8,588 nt of DNA from an uncultured bacterium (GCA_938003595.1 CALKYH010000191.1:1-8588), one strand, 5' to 3'. Positions 1-6,836 are shown, numbered from the stretch's first letter. Notes: generated by a model from the letters alone, not told the origin. Numbers and translations: made by a program.

Positions 1-950
1 GACCCGTCGCTGAACAGGTCCACCACGCCGTAGCCCTCGTCGCACTGGTTCTCGGGGCCCTTCCACCACGAGCCGCACACGGCGCCGTCGCAGATGAAGG
101 CCACGCCGTCGTAGTCGATCCGCTCAATGCGGTGCATGTGCCCGCTCAGGCACGCGCGCACGCAGCCATGCCTGCGGAACAGGGCCATCACCTTGTTCGC
201 GTCCACATGCATCAGGCCGCCGGACACCCGCAGCGTCTTCCCGGCCCCGTCGGGCTTGGCCCAGTCCATCGCCGAGACGCTGAAGATCGGGATGTGCGAG
301 ACGACCAGCACATGCATCGACCTGGCCGCGGCGTCGGCGAGCGTGCGATCCAGCCACTCGAACTGCGCCTCGTCGAGGAACGCGACATAGCCGTCCGGCG
401 CGTCGCGCTGCACATTGTCGAGGGTCACGATGCGCCACGCGCCGTGGTCGCAAGCCTGATGAGCCGCGTCGAGCCCCAGCTCGTCCATCGCCCAGCGCTT
501 GCCCCACTCGCGCTCGTTCCCACGCGCGCCGCTGCGGGACTTGTTCCAGCCCCAGATGTCGTGGTTGCCCAGCGTGTGCTGCACGGGCAGCCCGCACAGG
601 TCCGCGAAGTGGCGGCGCCACAGGTCCCACTGCAGGGCGGTGCGGGCGCGGTCGGCCTCGAAGCCGTCCATGATCAGATCGCCGCCGGTGACGATCACGC
701 CCGGCGCCTCGTCCAGCGCCATGGCATGACGAAGGCACTGCTCGAGCCCGTCGCAGGCGCCGCGCTCGGGCTGGACATGGATGTCGGTCAGATGAGCGAT
801 CCGCAGCGAGCGCGTCCGAGCGGGCTGAACCGGCGGAGCAGACTGCGCTCGGGCGGGGTCGCCCAGCAGCAGGCCCGGCCCCGCCGCGGCGGCGCCGAGG
901 GCGAGCGAACCAAGCTTCAGGACTTCGCGCCGGGTGAAGTTGTCGGCCAT
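1..950 (-). CDS. Tat-exported calcineurin-like metallophosphoesterase, 3' end outside the window
   Basis: The gene reads leftwards from ATG at 950 and is still open at base 1, giving 316 codons. The N-terminus has a twin-arginine signal (TRREVLK at residues 6-12, then an Ala/Leu-rich h-region and a possible ARAQ cleavage site near 33-36), so the enzyme should be exported folded. All metallophosphoesterase metal-binding blocks are present in order: D56-x-H58 (HLTDIH), GGD 89-91, GNHD 128-131, H219 (VSHIP) and GHMH 270-273. These bind two metal ions that activate water to hydrolyse a phosphoester; the substrate cannot be read from sequence. The tail (CDGAVCGSWWKG...EGYGVVDL) resembles that of bacterial calcineurin-like phosphatases. 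Nine cysteines are present. A GGGAGA ribosome site at 963-958, 7 bases before the ATG, supports the start. It is divergent from the DUF1801 gene, 114 bp away. Family confidence is very high; the cellular role is unknown. Confidence 0.95.
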   Translation of the reverse strand, partial: MADNFTRREVLKLGSLALGAAAAGPGLLLGDPARAQSAPPVQPARTRSLRIAHLTDIHVQPERGACDGLEQCLRHAMALDEAPGVIVTGGDLIMDGFEADRARTALQWDLWRRHFADLCGLPVQHTLGNHDIWGWNKSRSGARGNEREWGKRWAMDELGLDAAHQACDHGAWRIVTLDNVQRDAPDGYVAFLDEAQFEWLDRTLADAAARSMHVLVVSHIPIFSVSAMDWAKPDGAGKTLRVSGGLMHVDANKVMALFRRHGCVRACLSGHMHRIERIDYDGVAFICDGAVCGSWWKGPENQCDEGYGVVDLFSDG

Positions 951-957
951 GGCGGCG

Positions 958-963
958 TCTCCC
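958..963 (-). promoter_or_regulatory. Ribosome binding site of the metallophosphoesterase
   Basis: GGGAGA on the minus strand, 7 bases upstream of the ATG at 950. It fixes the start immediately before the Tat signal. Confidence 0.5.
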
Positions 964-979
964 GTGGGGTTCGAGCGGC

Positions 980-985
980 AGTCTA
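980..985 (-). promoter_or_regulatory. Possible -10 element for the metallophosphoesterase
   Basis: TAGACT on the minus strand in the divergent intergenic gap, 29 bases before the ATG. It is preceded by GG, as are several other -10-like hexamers in this window. No convincing -35 box lies 16-18 bases upstream, so this is a weak call. Confidence 0.22.
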
Positions 986-1049
986 CCGGACGGACCCCCC
1001 GGCCCGACGCCGGCCCGCAATCTTCACTGAGGATTCGCGTCTCCTTCGG

Positions 1050-1055
1050 TACACT
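1050..1055 (+). promoter_or_regulatory. Possible -10 element for the DUF1801 gene
   Basis: TACACT ends 9 bases before the ATG at 1065. If it is used, the transcript would begin within a few bases of the start codon (leaderless or nearly so), which fits the lack of a Shine-Dalgarno sequence here. The nearest TT-rich -35 candidate, TTCACT at 1023-1028, is 21 bases away, which is too far for a standard promoter. Confidence 0.25.
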
Positions 1056-1064
1056 TCCACGACC

Positions 1065-1661
1065 ATGCAGTCCAAAGCCACCACCGTCGAGCAGTACCTG
1101 GCCGAACTCCCCGAAGATCGCCGCGCGGCGATCAGCGCCGTGCGCAAGGTCATCCTCAAGAACCTCGACAAGGGCTACGAAGAAGGCATGCAGTACGGGA
1201 TGATCGGCTACTTCATCCCCCACCGGCTCTACCCCGCGGGGTATCACTGCGACCCGAAGCAGCCGCTGCCGTTCGCCAGCCTGGCGTCGCAGAAGAATTA
1301 CATGTCGGTCTACCTGATGGGCATGTACATGGGCGAGGACCAGACCTGGCTGCAGAAGGCCTTCGAGAAGGCGGGCAAGAAGGCCGACATGGGCAAGTGC
1401 TGCGTGCGATTCAAGAAGCTGGAGGACCTGCCGCTGGAGGTCATCGGCGAGGCGATCAAGCGCGTCCCGGCGAAGATGTACATCGAATACTACGAGGCGA
1501 ACCTCGGATCGAGAGCCAAGCCGGGCGCGAAGAAGGCGCCCGCGAAGAAGACCGCGGCCAAGAAGGCCGGCGCGGCGACCGGCAAGAAGGCCGTCACAAA
1601 GAAGCCTGCCACCAGGAAGGTCGCCAAGAAGGCGGCCGCCAAGAAGACCGCCAGGCGGTAG
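1065..1661 (+). CDS. DUF1801 (YdhG-like) protein with a histone H1-like basic tail
   Basis: 198 residues. Residues 1-147 match the DUF1801/YdhG fold: N-terminal TTVEQYLAELPEDRR, then a helix with AVRKVILKNL, the YGMIGYFIP segment at 44-52 where the family has its aromatic/Pro core, FASLASQKNYMSVYL at 70-84, and a C-terminal LEDLPLEVIGEAIKRV helix. Family members are small cytoplasmic proteins; YdhG-type members have been proposed as frataxin-like iron chaperones, and others have no known role. Residues 149-198 are different: about 50 residues of Lys, Ala, Pro and Thr in AKKA/PAKK repeats (16 Lys, 4 Arg, no acidic residue), like the C-terminal tail of histone H1 and bacterial H1-like proteins. 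This suggests nucleic-acid binding. The frame is open back to 132, but the upstream part is antisense to the phosphoesterase, so ATG 1065 is the sensible start. No ribosome site is visible. Confidence 0.9.
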   Translation: MQSKATTVEQYLAELPEDRRAAISAVRKVILKNLDKGYEEGMQYGMIGYFIPHRLYPAGYHCDPKQPLPFASLASQKNYMSVYLMGMYMGEDQTWLQKAFEKAGKKADMGKCCVRFKKLEDLPLEVIGEAIKRVPAKMYIEYYEANLGSRAKPGAKKAPAKKTAAKKAGAATGKKAVTKKPATRKVAKKAAAKKTARR

Positions 1662-1680
1662 CGGGCCCGCGGCCTCCTCG

Positions 1681-1697
1681 CTGGCGTTCAGCGCCAG
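1681..1697 (+). terminator. Small hairpin after the DUF1801 gene
   Basis: CTGGCG and CGCCAG form a 6-bp stem with a 5-base loop, 19 bases after the stop codon. It is followed by GATTGCATTAAG, not by a clean T run, so it is at best a weak terminator. The stop also overlaps a 10-bp GC palindrome at 1661-1670. Confidence 0.25.
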
Positions 1698-1769
1698 GAT
1701 TGCATTAAGATCGACGCACGAATCATCGGTCCCACGCCGCGATTCCGGGGGCGCCCGGGGCGGTCTGAT

Positions 1770-1773
1770 GAGG
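1770..1773 (+). promoter_or_regulatory. Ribosome binding site that chooses ATG 1779
   Basis: GAGG sits 5 bases before ATG 1779. The in-frame GTG at 1773 would overlap this site, so ATG 1779 is preferred. Confidence 0.5.
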
Positions 1774-1778
1774 TGCGC

Positions 1779-2411
1779 ATGGCTCTGACAATCGCGACGA
1801 CCATCCCCATCGATGCCCGGCGGCGCCCCGGCGCCGAGCGATTCTGGCCGCTGATCCTCGGTCCGCTGGGGATCGGCTGGTGCCTTCTAGCCGCGGAGCT
1901 CGGCTGGCCCGCGCTGCACGCCAAGAGCGTGCAGGAGATCGTCGCGCTGACGGTCACTCCGCTGGCGCTGGCCGCGGGGCTGGTCCGCAGCGCCAGAACC
2001 GCACAGCCGGTGGCGATCCTGCTGACCGCCGTCGCCGCGACGACGATGCTGCGCGAGATCCACTGGGACTGGACGACCAAGGGCGTGTATGTGCTGCTGG
2101 CGCTCATCGCCTGCTGGGGGCTGCTGTGGCGCAAGCGCGTCATGCCGTACCTGGACGCCAACCCGCGCGAGGGCGCGTGGCTCATCTGCACCGCGGCGAC
2201 CTATGTCCTCTCCCAGTTCGTCGCCCGGCGCGGGTTCCAGCACATCCTGCCGGAATCCAGCCCGTTGCACGCGCTGTTCCAGGCCAGCTACGACGACATG
2301 GAGGAGGTCGTCGAGAACATCGCGCACCTGATGCTGCTCGTCACGATCCTGCACGGGCGGCGCGGGCGATGGCTCTGGCCGACCCGCAATGCGCAGGCCA
2401 CGAACGCCTAG
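1779..2411 (+). CDS. Putative six-helix membrane protein, unnamed family
   Basis: 210 residues from ATG 1779. Hydrophobic segments lie near residues 23-43, 52-69, 77-91, 102-118, 132-148 and 182-192, so about six membrane helices are likely. Short polar blocks sit between them and look conserved in kind: REIHW at 92-96 after helix 3, SQFVARRGFQH at 145-155 after helix 5, and a Glu-rich YDDMEEVVENIAH at 171-183 that leads into the last helix. The arrangement (RE-x-x-W/H, then Ser/Arg, then EExxE before the final helix) resembles uncharacterised inner-membrane proteins seen in many bacteria, but I cannot name a function. It lies 117 bp after the DUF1801 gene and may have its own promoter. Its TAG stop shares CTAG with the TAG of the converging PrsW-type gene. 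Confidence 0.82.
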   Translation: MALTIATTIPIDARRRPGAERFWPLILGPLGIGWCLLAAELGWPALHAKSVQEIVALTVTPLALAAGLVRSARTAQPVAILLTAVAATTMLREIHWDWTTKGVYVLLALIACWGLLWRKRVMPYLDANPREGAWLICTAATYVLSQFVARRGFQHILPESSPLHALFQASYDDMEEVVENIAHLMLLVTILHGRRGRWLWPTRNAQATNA

Positions 2412-3286
2412 AGCGCGCCGGAGAAGTGCAGGATCAGCGCGAAGGCGTTGTACGCCGCGTGCAGCAGGATCGCCGCAGCGAGGTACGGGACCGCGATCTC
2501 CAGGCGCGAGCGCTTGCGGGCGACGAGCATCTCCCGGTGCAGCCGGCACAGCCCGATGGAGGCGATCGCCGTGCAGCCCACGTGCAGCGCCACGCACACC
2601 GTCCAGCGCCAGAGCACGACCTTGGGCGAGGGCGACGAGAGGTAGACCTGCAGGTACAGGGCGTTCTCGATCGCCGCGAACACGAACGCCGAGACCAGGC
2701 ACGCGCCGACGATCTGCTTGCGCGAGCGGAACATCCACGGGCGGCTCTCGATGAGCATGAGCGGCGCGACGACCTTGCCCACCTCCTCCACCGTCGGCGC
2801 GGCGCCGATCGCGGAGAACACGCCCACCGGGTCGCCCAGCTGCAGCGAGCCCCAGAACGCCGTGAGGATCGCGAGCGGGCCGCTGGCGAGCGCGACGGCG
2901 CCGGTGGCGACCCATGTGTCCATCGGCGTGACCGTGCGGGCGCGCAGCTCGACCCACGAGGCGTAGTTGGCGCGGCGCAGGTCGATCGGCAGACCGCATT
3001 CCGGACAGACGGCGTCGGTCGAGAACCCCATCAGCGAGTAGCCGCAGCCCGAGCAGCGCTCGTGGTCGGCCAGACGCACCACCGGGTGCGGCGCGTCCGA
3101 GGGCACGGGCGTCGTGGGCTCGTCCCAGACGGAATGGTGCGCCGCGTGCTCGAGCGATGGCATGGAGGCAGGCGGCTCGGGCGCGCTGTGGGCATCCGAC
3201 GCCGACGGCGGGCCCGGGCGCAGGTGGGGTTCGTGAAAGACCGAGGGGTCTCTCGACGGACGGCGCTTGGACGAGCGGCGTTTCAC
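2408..3286 (-). CDS. Zinc-ribbon PrsW-family intramembrane protease
   Basis: 292 residues from GTG 3286. Residues 1-70 are Pro/Ser/Arg-rich and probably disordered. A double-CxxC zinc ribbon follows (C78, C81, C94, C97: CSGCGYSL...CPECG). The rest is a multi-pass membrane domain with the PrsW signature: EEVGK at 167-171, ENALY at 207-211 (FAAIENALYLQ), H235 in ALHVGCTA, and H276 with N280 in LLHAAYNAF. PrsW enzymes are membrane-embedded proteases; Bacillus PrsW cuts an anti-sigma factor at site 1, so a regulated-proteolysis role is plausible but not shown here. The GTG overlaps the upstream YbjQ stop as GTGA, which implies translational coupling. An in-frame ATG at 3163 has no ribosome site and would remove only the disordered part. 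The gene ends tail to tail with the plus-strand membrane protein. Confidence 0.88.
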   Translation of the reverse strand: MKRRSSKRRPSRDPSVFHEPHLRPGPPSASDAHSAPEPPASMPSLEHAAHHSVWDEPTTPVPSDAPHPVVRLADHERCSGCGYSLMGFSTDAVCPECGLPIDLRRANYASWVELRARTVTPMDTWVATGAVALASGPLAILTAFWGSLQLGDPVGVFSAIGAAPTVEEVGKVVAPLMLIESRPWMFRSRKQIVGACLVSAFVFAAIENALYLQVYLSSPSPKVVLWRWTVCVALHVGCTAIASIGLCRLHREMLVARKRSRLEIAVPYLAAAILLHAAYNAFALILHFSGAL

Positions 3287-3771
3287 GGGGCGCGCGTGTA
3301 GGCGGTGCCGGAGGCGAAGATGGTGATGATGATGGCGCCGGCCTTCTTGCCCGTGGCCTCGGCGCCGCGGATATTGCAAGTGTCCAGCCGGATGTTGCAG
3401 ACGGCGTCGTGGCCCAGGGCGATGGCCTCGCGCCGGAGCCGCAGCAGCGCCTCGCGCCGGGCCCGGACGCCGATGCGGGTGATGACGCCGACCTCGCCGC
3501 CGATGATGTTGATGAACTTGGAGATCCAGGAGCGGAAGTAGTCCACGGACATGACCACCTCCGCGACGACGAACGCGGCCGGCCTGGAATGATCGACGGG
3601 GCCGGGGAAGGAGCGGATGTCGGTCATGACCACGCCGGCGGTCTCGGCCTCGCCGGCGTCGAGCAGGGCGTTGTGCCGACGGGCGATGATCATGCCGGTG
3701 AACGCGGCGATGGCGAGCAGGACGGCGCCCGCGCCCAGGGCGATCAGCTGCATGACGAGTTCGGGGTGCAT
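3283..3771 (-). CDS. Membrane-anchored YbjQ-family protein
   Basis: 162 residues from ATG 3771. One N-terminal membrane helix at about 7-30 (MQLIALGAG...GMIIA) is followed by RRHN, predicting the domain on the cytoplasmic side. Residues 65-160 form a YbjQ (DUF74, UPF0145) domain: a YFRSWISKFINIIGGEV block at 78-94, then ITRIGVRARREALLRLRREA, ALGHDAVCNIRLD at 118-130, and a final beta-rich stretch ending ASGTAYT. It aligns segment by segment with the soluble YbjQ protein encoded just upstream (LGHDAVCNIRLDT against LGANAVVNVRFAT). YbjQ proteins form small oligomers and have been called putative heavy-metal-binding proteins; their function is not settled. The start is 1 base after the upstream stop, and the TGA overlaps the PrsW-type GTG. 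The earlier in-frame codons fall inside the upstream gene and are not needed. Confidence 0.88.
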   Translation of the reverse strand: MHPELVMQLIALGAGAVLLAIAAFTGMIIARRHNALLDAGEAETAGVVMTDIRSFPGPVDHSRPAAFVVAEVVMSVDYFRSWISKFINIIGGEVGVITRIGVRARREALLRLRREAIALGHDAVCNIRLDTCNIRGAEATGKKAGAIIITIFASGTAYTRAP

Positions 3772-3772
3772 G

Positions 3773-4096
3773 TCAGGCCCCCTGCTGCGCGACGACCGCG
3801 GTGCCGTAGGCGTACATCTCCGCCGCGCCGCTGGTGACGGCGGTGGTGGCGAAGCGGACATTGACGACGGCGTTGGCGCCGAGCTGCTGCGCCTGGGCGA
3901 TCATGCGCTCGAAGGACTGGCGCCGGGCCTCGGTGAGCAGCTCGGTGTAGCCCTTGAGCTCGCCGCCGACGACATTCTTCAGTCCCGCCGCGATGTCGCG
4001 TCCGACATGCTTGGCGCGGACGGTGTTGCCCTGCACCACGCCTCGGGTCTCGACGATGCGCATGCCGGGGATGGTTTCGGTGTTGACGACGATCAT
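3773..4096 (-). CDS. YbjQ-family (UPF0145/DUF74) protein
   Basis: 107 residues, the usual length for the family. It begins TETIPGMRIVETRGVVQGNTVRAKHVGRD, with the typical ET-x-P-G and G-V-V-x-G-xTV blocks, then KNVVGGELKGYTELLTEARR at 41-59 and QLGANAVVNVRF at 71-82, ending YAYGTAVVA. No signal peptide or membrane helix, so it is cytoplasmic. The fold is a compact alpha/beta domain that forms rings in known structures; metal binding is suggested for the family but unproven. It is the first gene of a three-gene operon with a membrane-anchored paralogue (1 bp away) and a PrsW-type protease, so it may bind the anchored paralogue. The start is fixed by a good GGAGG site 6 bases upstream. Confidence 0.92.
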   Translation of the reverse strand: MIVVNTETIPGMRIVETRGVVQGNTVRAKHVGRDIAAGLKNVVGGELKGYTELLTEARRQSFERMIAQAQQLGANAVVNVRFATTAVTSGAAEMYAYGTAVVAQQGA

Positions 4097-4102
4097 GCGA
4101 TG

Positions 4103-4107
4103 CCTCC
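4103..4107 (-). promoter_or_regulatory. Ribosome binding site of the YbjQ operon
   Basis: GGAGG on the minus strand, 6 bases before ATG 4096. It is the best ribosome site in the window and marks the head of the operon. Confidence 0.7.
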
Positions 4108-4148
4108 GGAGCCGGGTGAATCCGGACGCACGGCGTCCGTTGTCGCCG

Positions 4149-4177
4149 AAGATACCCGCCGGCTCGGCGGAACGGAA
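4149..4177 (-). promoter_or_regulatory. Possible promoter of the YbjQ-YbjQ-PrsW operon
   Basis: TATCTT at 4154-4149 (minus) with TTCCGT at 4177-4172 and a 17-base spacer. It would give a leader of about 45 bases before ATG 4096. The -10 fits TAnnnT; the -35 matches only partly, so confidence is low. Confidence 0.28.
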
Positions 4178-4210
4178 CGCGCGTCGTTCATTCTTTTTTA
4201 TTCCGACGCC

Positions 4211-4234
4211 GCCGGCGTCCCGGGGACAGCCGGC
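4211..4234 (-). terminator. Hairpin after the S41 peptidase gene
   Basis: On the minus strand, GCCGGC, an unpaired T and GTCC pair with GGAC and GCCGGC around a CCG loop: 10 bp with one bulge, starting 7 bases after the stop. No T run follows; the AT-rich run that does follow reads as A in the transcript. A second 6-bp hairpin at 4205-4219 overlaps and would compete. A terminator or transcript-end stabiliser is likely, but not a textbook one. Confidence 0.4.
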
Positions 4235-4241
4235 AAGAGGT

Positions 4242-5675
4242 TCAGGGCGCCGCGAGCATGGACCGGGCGGTCTCCAGGCCTCGGTCGAGGATGCGGTCCT
4301 GGCCGGCGATGATCTCCTCGATGCTTCGGGGCACGAGCACATCCGGCAGGACGCCGACGCCGACGAAGTCTCGCCCGTCCGGGTAGGTGTCCCGCTTGGT
4401 GCACACCCGGGCGCCGCCGCCGCCGGGCAGCTCGATCGGGGTCGGCTGGCCGGTGCTGCCGTTGGTCGGCCGCCCGACCTTGGTGAGGTTGGGGCGCTTG
4501 TCGAGATAGATCAGGAAGTCCTCCGCGGCGGAGGCGGTCGGATGGTCGGTGAGAATCACGACCGGGCCGAGGAAGCGCTGCGCCGGGTCGGGCGCGGGTT
4601 CGACGATGTCGGGCTCGCCCCGGTACCAGGCGTTGTCCGCGGCGTAGTCGCGGACATCGGCTCCCATGCCCGCGGGGTCTTCCCAGCGGCCCCAGGCGGT
4701 GAACGCCGCACGGCGCTCGCGGGTGCGCCACGCGGAGCCGGTCAGCGGCGCGTCGGTCAGGTGGGAGGCGATCGCGGCGGAGTGGTAGGACGAACCGCCG
4801 CCGTTGACGCGGAGGTCGATGATCAGGGCGCGGGCGGTGAGCAGGTCGGGCAGCGCCGCGCGGAAGCCGGCGACGACCTCGTCGGACTCGAACGACCGCA
4901 TCGCGACCCACGCGATGCGCTCGTCGGGCTCGCCGACCCAGCGCCATTCGAACGCCGGCGTGCGCGGCGTGGTGGGCATGGCCCACTCGGTGCGGAGGTT
5001 GTGGTGGCGCCGGGGCAGCGTCAGCTCGCGCGAATCCCCCGAGGGCGTTCGCAGCGTGAACTTCGCCTCGACGCCGATGGGGCCGAGCGGCAGCCAGCCA
5101 GCGCCCGCATCTGTGCGGACATGGTCGGTGGACACGCACAGATACGGATCGATCTCGCTCCGGACGAACTCCTGCACGGGGACGCCGTCCACCGCGACCA
5201 GCTCGGCGCCGATGAGCGACGGATCGCTCCAGTCGCGCCCGATGTTGCTCAGGATGTAGCGATCCTCCACGGGGACGAAGCGCACCGGCGCGCGGCCCAT
5301 GCCCTCGAGCAGCTGCTGCGGCATCCAGACATCGGTGTGCCCGTCGCGCAGCAGGGCGTAGAAACGCTGCAGCAGACGGTAGAACCGGTAGGGATCCTCC
5401 TCCTCGATCACCAGCGGGATGAAGTCGCGGTAGGCCTGGTCCCAGTCCAGGTCCGGCACATGGTCGAAGTAGGCGAAGTTGATCTTGGCCTCGTGCCAGA
5501 GGACGGCGAGCGCGTAGAGCCGCTCGTCGCGCGGGACGACGATCGGGGCGGTCGGCTCGGGAGGCTCGGGCGACTGGGCCCGGGCGGGCGCGGCGGCGAG
5601 GAACAGGCACAGGACGACGGCGCTCAGTCGCATCGCGGCGGCGACAGGGCGGGACAGGCGGTTGGCGGCGGTCAT
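4242..5675 (-). CDS. Exported S41-family peptidase (tricorn/IRBP-like type)
   Basis: 477 residues with an N-terminal signal peptide (hydrophobic 16-30, likely cleavage after APARAQ near 34). The N-terminal helical part carries WHEAKINFAYFDHVPDLDWD (60-79), typical of S41 proteins, then LLRDGHTDVWMP with H113. A short PDZ-like stretch (IGAELVAVDGVPVQEFV, 155-171) precedes the catalytic domain: DLRVNGGG 287-294, the nucleophile block TASAAEDFLIYL with S382, and the closing VGVGVLPDVLVP. S41 enzymes cut exposed C-termini or unfolded chains. Where CtpA-type enzymes have the catalytic Lys (FGKGSVQ), this one has TNGSTGQ, so it fits the tricorn/IRBP subgroup that uses Ser with His and Glu. It lies 51 bp after the dehydrogenase on the same strand. 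The ribosome site is weak (GAAGA). An internal ATG at residue 15 is an alternative start that would still leave a signal peptide. Confidence 0.92.
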   Translation of the reverse strand: MTAANRLSRPVAAAMRLSAVVLCLFLAAAPARAQSPEPPEPTAPIVVPRDERLYALAVLWHEAKINFAYFDHVPDLDWDQAYRDFIPLVIEEEDPYRFYRLLQRFYALLRDGHTDVWMPQQLLEGMGRAPVRFVPVEDRYILSNIGRDWSDPSLIGAELVAVDGVPVQEFVRSEIDPYLCVSTDHVRTDAGAGWLPLGPIGVEAKFTLRTPSGDSRELTLPRRHHNLRTEWAMPTTPRTPAFEWRWVGEPDERIAWVAMRSFESDEVVAGFRAALPDLLTARALIIDLRVNGGGSSYHSAAIASHLTDAPLTGSAWRTRERRAAFTAWGRWEDPAGMGADVRDYAADNAWYRGEPDIVEPAPDPAQRFLGPVVILTDHPTASAAEDFLIYLDKRPNLTKVGRPTNGSTGQPTPIELPGGGGARVCTKRDTYPDGRDFVGVGVLPDVLVPRSIEEIIAGQDRILDRGLETARSMLAAP

Positions 5676-5726
5676 GGGCGAGTCTTCGACGACGAGTGCG
5701 GATCGTTACGCCGGTCGGGCGGGCGC

Positions 5727-6830
5727 TCAGTAACCGGCGGCCTTGTCCACGGTGTTCATGAGCGGCTCGCCGTGGGCGAAGCGGCGCAGGTTCTCGCGGT
5801 AGATCGCCCACCAGCGGTCGGAGGTCAGCTCGGCGACCGACGCGACATGGGGGGTGATGATCACATTGTCGCGCGACCAGAGGGTGTGGCCCGCGGGCAG
5901 GGGCTCGGGGTCGGTGACATCCAGGCAGGCGCCGGCGAGGCGGCCGGAGTCGAGCGCGGCGACCATCGCGTCGGTGTCCACGATCTGGCCCCGGCCGATG
6001 TTGATGAGGATGGCGCCGGGCTTCATGGCGTCGAAGGCCGCGGCGTCGAAGAGGCCCTGGGTCTCGGCGGTCAGGGGCAGGGCGATGGCGACGACATCGG
6101 CACGGGCGAGCATCTCGTGGAGCTGGTCGGGGGTCCCGATCTCGTCCACGAAGGGGGGCGGATCGGACTTGTTGCGCTTGGAGGCGATGACATGCATGCC
6201 GAAGCCCTTGGCGCGCTGGGCGATCTCCGTGCCGATGCCGCCGAGGCCGACGACGAACATGGTGCGGCCCTCGAGGGCCATGCCCTTGAGCTCGCCGCCG
6301 CGCATCCACTGGCCCTCGCGCTGACGCTCTTCATAGGTGCGCAGGTCGCGGGAGAGCATGAGGAGCATGGCCATGGAGTGGTCGGCGATGGCGGGGCCGT
6401 GGACGGCGCGCATGTTGGTGACGACGATGTCGTCGTCGGCGACGAGGGCGGGGATGTCCATGAGCCAGTCCACGCCGGCGCTGGTGGACTGGACCCAGAC
6501 GAGGTTCGGCGCCGCGGCGAGGAACTCGGGGGTGACGAAGCGGGACTCCGCGCCGTGGGCGCGGGGCGCGTGCTTCATGGCTTCCTCTTCGGAGGCGGCG
6601 CGGATGATCTCGACATTGGGCCCGGCGGCGCGGAGGTCTTCGAGTCGGTCGTCGGTGATGCGGCCACTGGCGATGTAGACCAGGTGCGGCGCCGCGCCGG
6701 GGGCGACGGGGAAGGCGACGCGGGCGCCCTCGAGGGAGCCGATGGACTCCGGGGCGGGCTGGGCGACGAGGAAGGGCGCGAGGCAGGCGAGGGCGGCGGC
6801 GGCGAGGGTGGTGCGGAGGTGCGTGGTCAT
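5727..6830 (-). CDS. D-2-hydroxyacid dehydrogenase with a predicted Sec signal peptide
   Basis: 367 residues from ATG 6830. The first 23-25 residues (MTTHLRTTLAAAALACLAPF, then LVAQP) look like a Sec signal peptide, which is odd for a nicotinamide-dependent enzyme. The rest is a complete family member: N-terminal substrate half, Rossmann motif VGLGGIGTEIA at 194-204, and the catalytic triad R280 (INIGRGQIVD), E309 (DVTDPEPLP) and H328 (ITPHVAS). Such enzymes reduce 2-keto acids to D-2-hydroxyacids. After the second Rossmann strand the sequence is ASKRNK, not an acidic residue, which suggests NADP(H) over NAD(H). The frame extends upstream to 7058, but that part runs through the 88-bp repeat and is not protein-like. 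No clear ribosome site is seen; TACCGT at 6842-6837 could be a -10 for a nearly leaderless message. The S41 peptidase follows 51 bp downstream. Confidence 0.93.
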   Translation of the reverse strand: MTTHLRTTLAAAALACLAPFLVAQPAPESIGSLEGARVAFPVAPGAAPHLVYIASGRITDDRLEDLRAAGPNVEIIRAASEEEAMKHAPRAHGAESRFVTPEFLAAAPNLVWVQSTSAGVDWLMDIPALVADDDIVVTNMRAVHGPAIADHSMAMLLMLSRDLRTYEERQREGQWMRGGELKGMALEGRTMFVVGLGGIGTEIAQRAKGFGMHVIASKRNKSDPPPFVDEIGTPDQLHEMLARADVVAIALPLTAETQGLFDAAAFDAMKPGAILINIGRGQIVDTDAMVAALDSGRLAGACLDVTDPEPLPAGHTLWSRDNVIITPHVASVAELTSDRWWAIYRENLRRFAHGEPLMNTVDKAAGY

Positions 6831-6836
6831 GGAGTC

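Noticed and set aside
132..1064. Upstream extension of the DUF1801 frame
   Set aside because: The extension is antisense to the metallophosphoesterase, which has all its metal-binding motifs; the DUF1801 domain begins right at ATG 1065.
1880..3301. 473-codon open frame on the plus strand
   Set aside because: It overlaps two convincing membrane-protein genes in other frames and its product is Arg/Ala/His-rich with no features.
4198..6309. 703-codon open frame on the minus strand
   Set aside because: It lies out of frame over the S41 peptidase and dehydrogenase genes and translates to Arg/Pro-rich low-complexity sequence.
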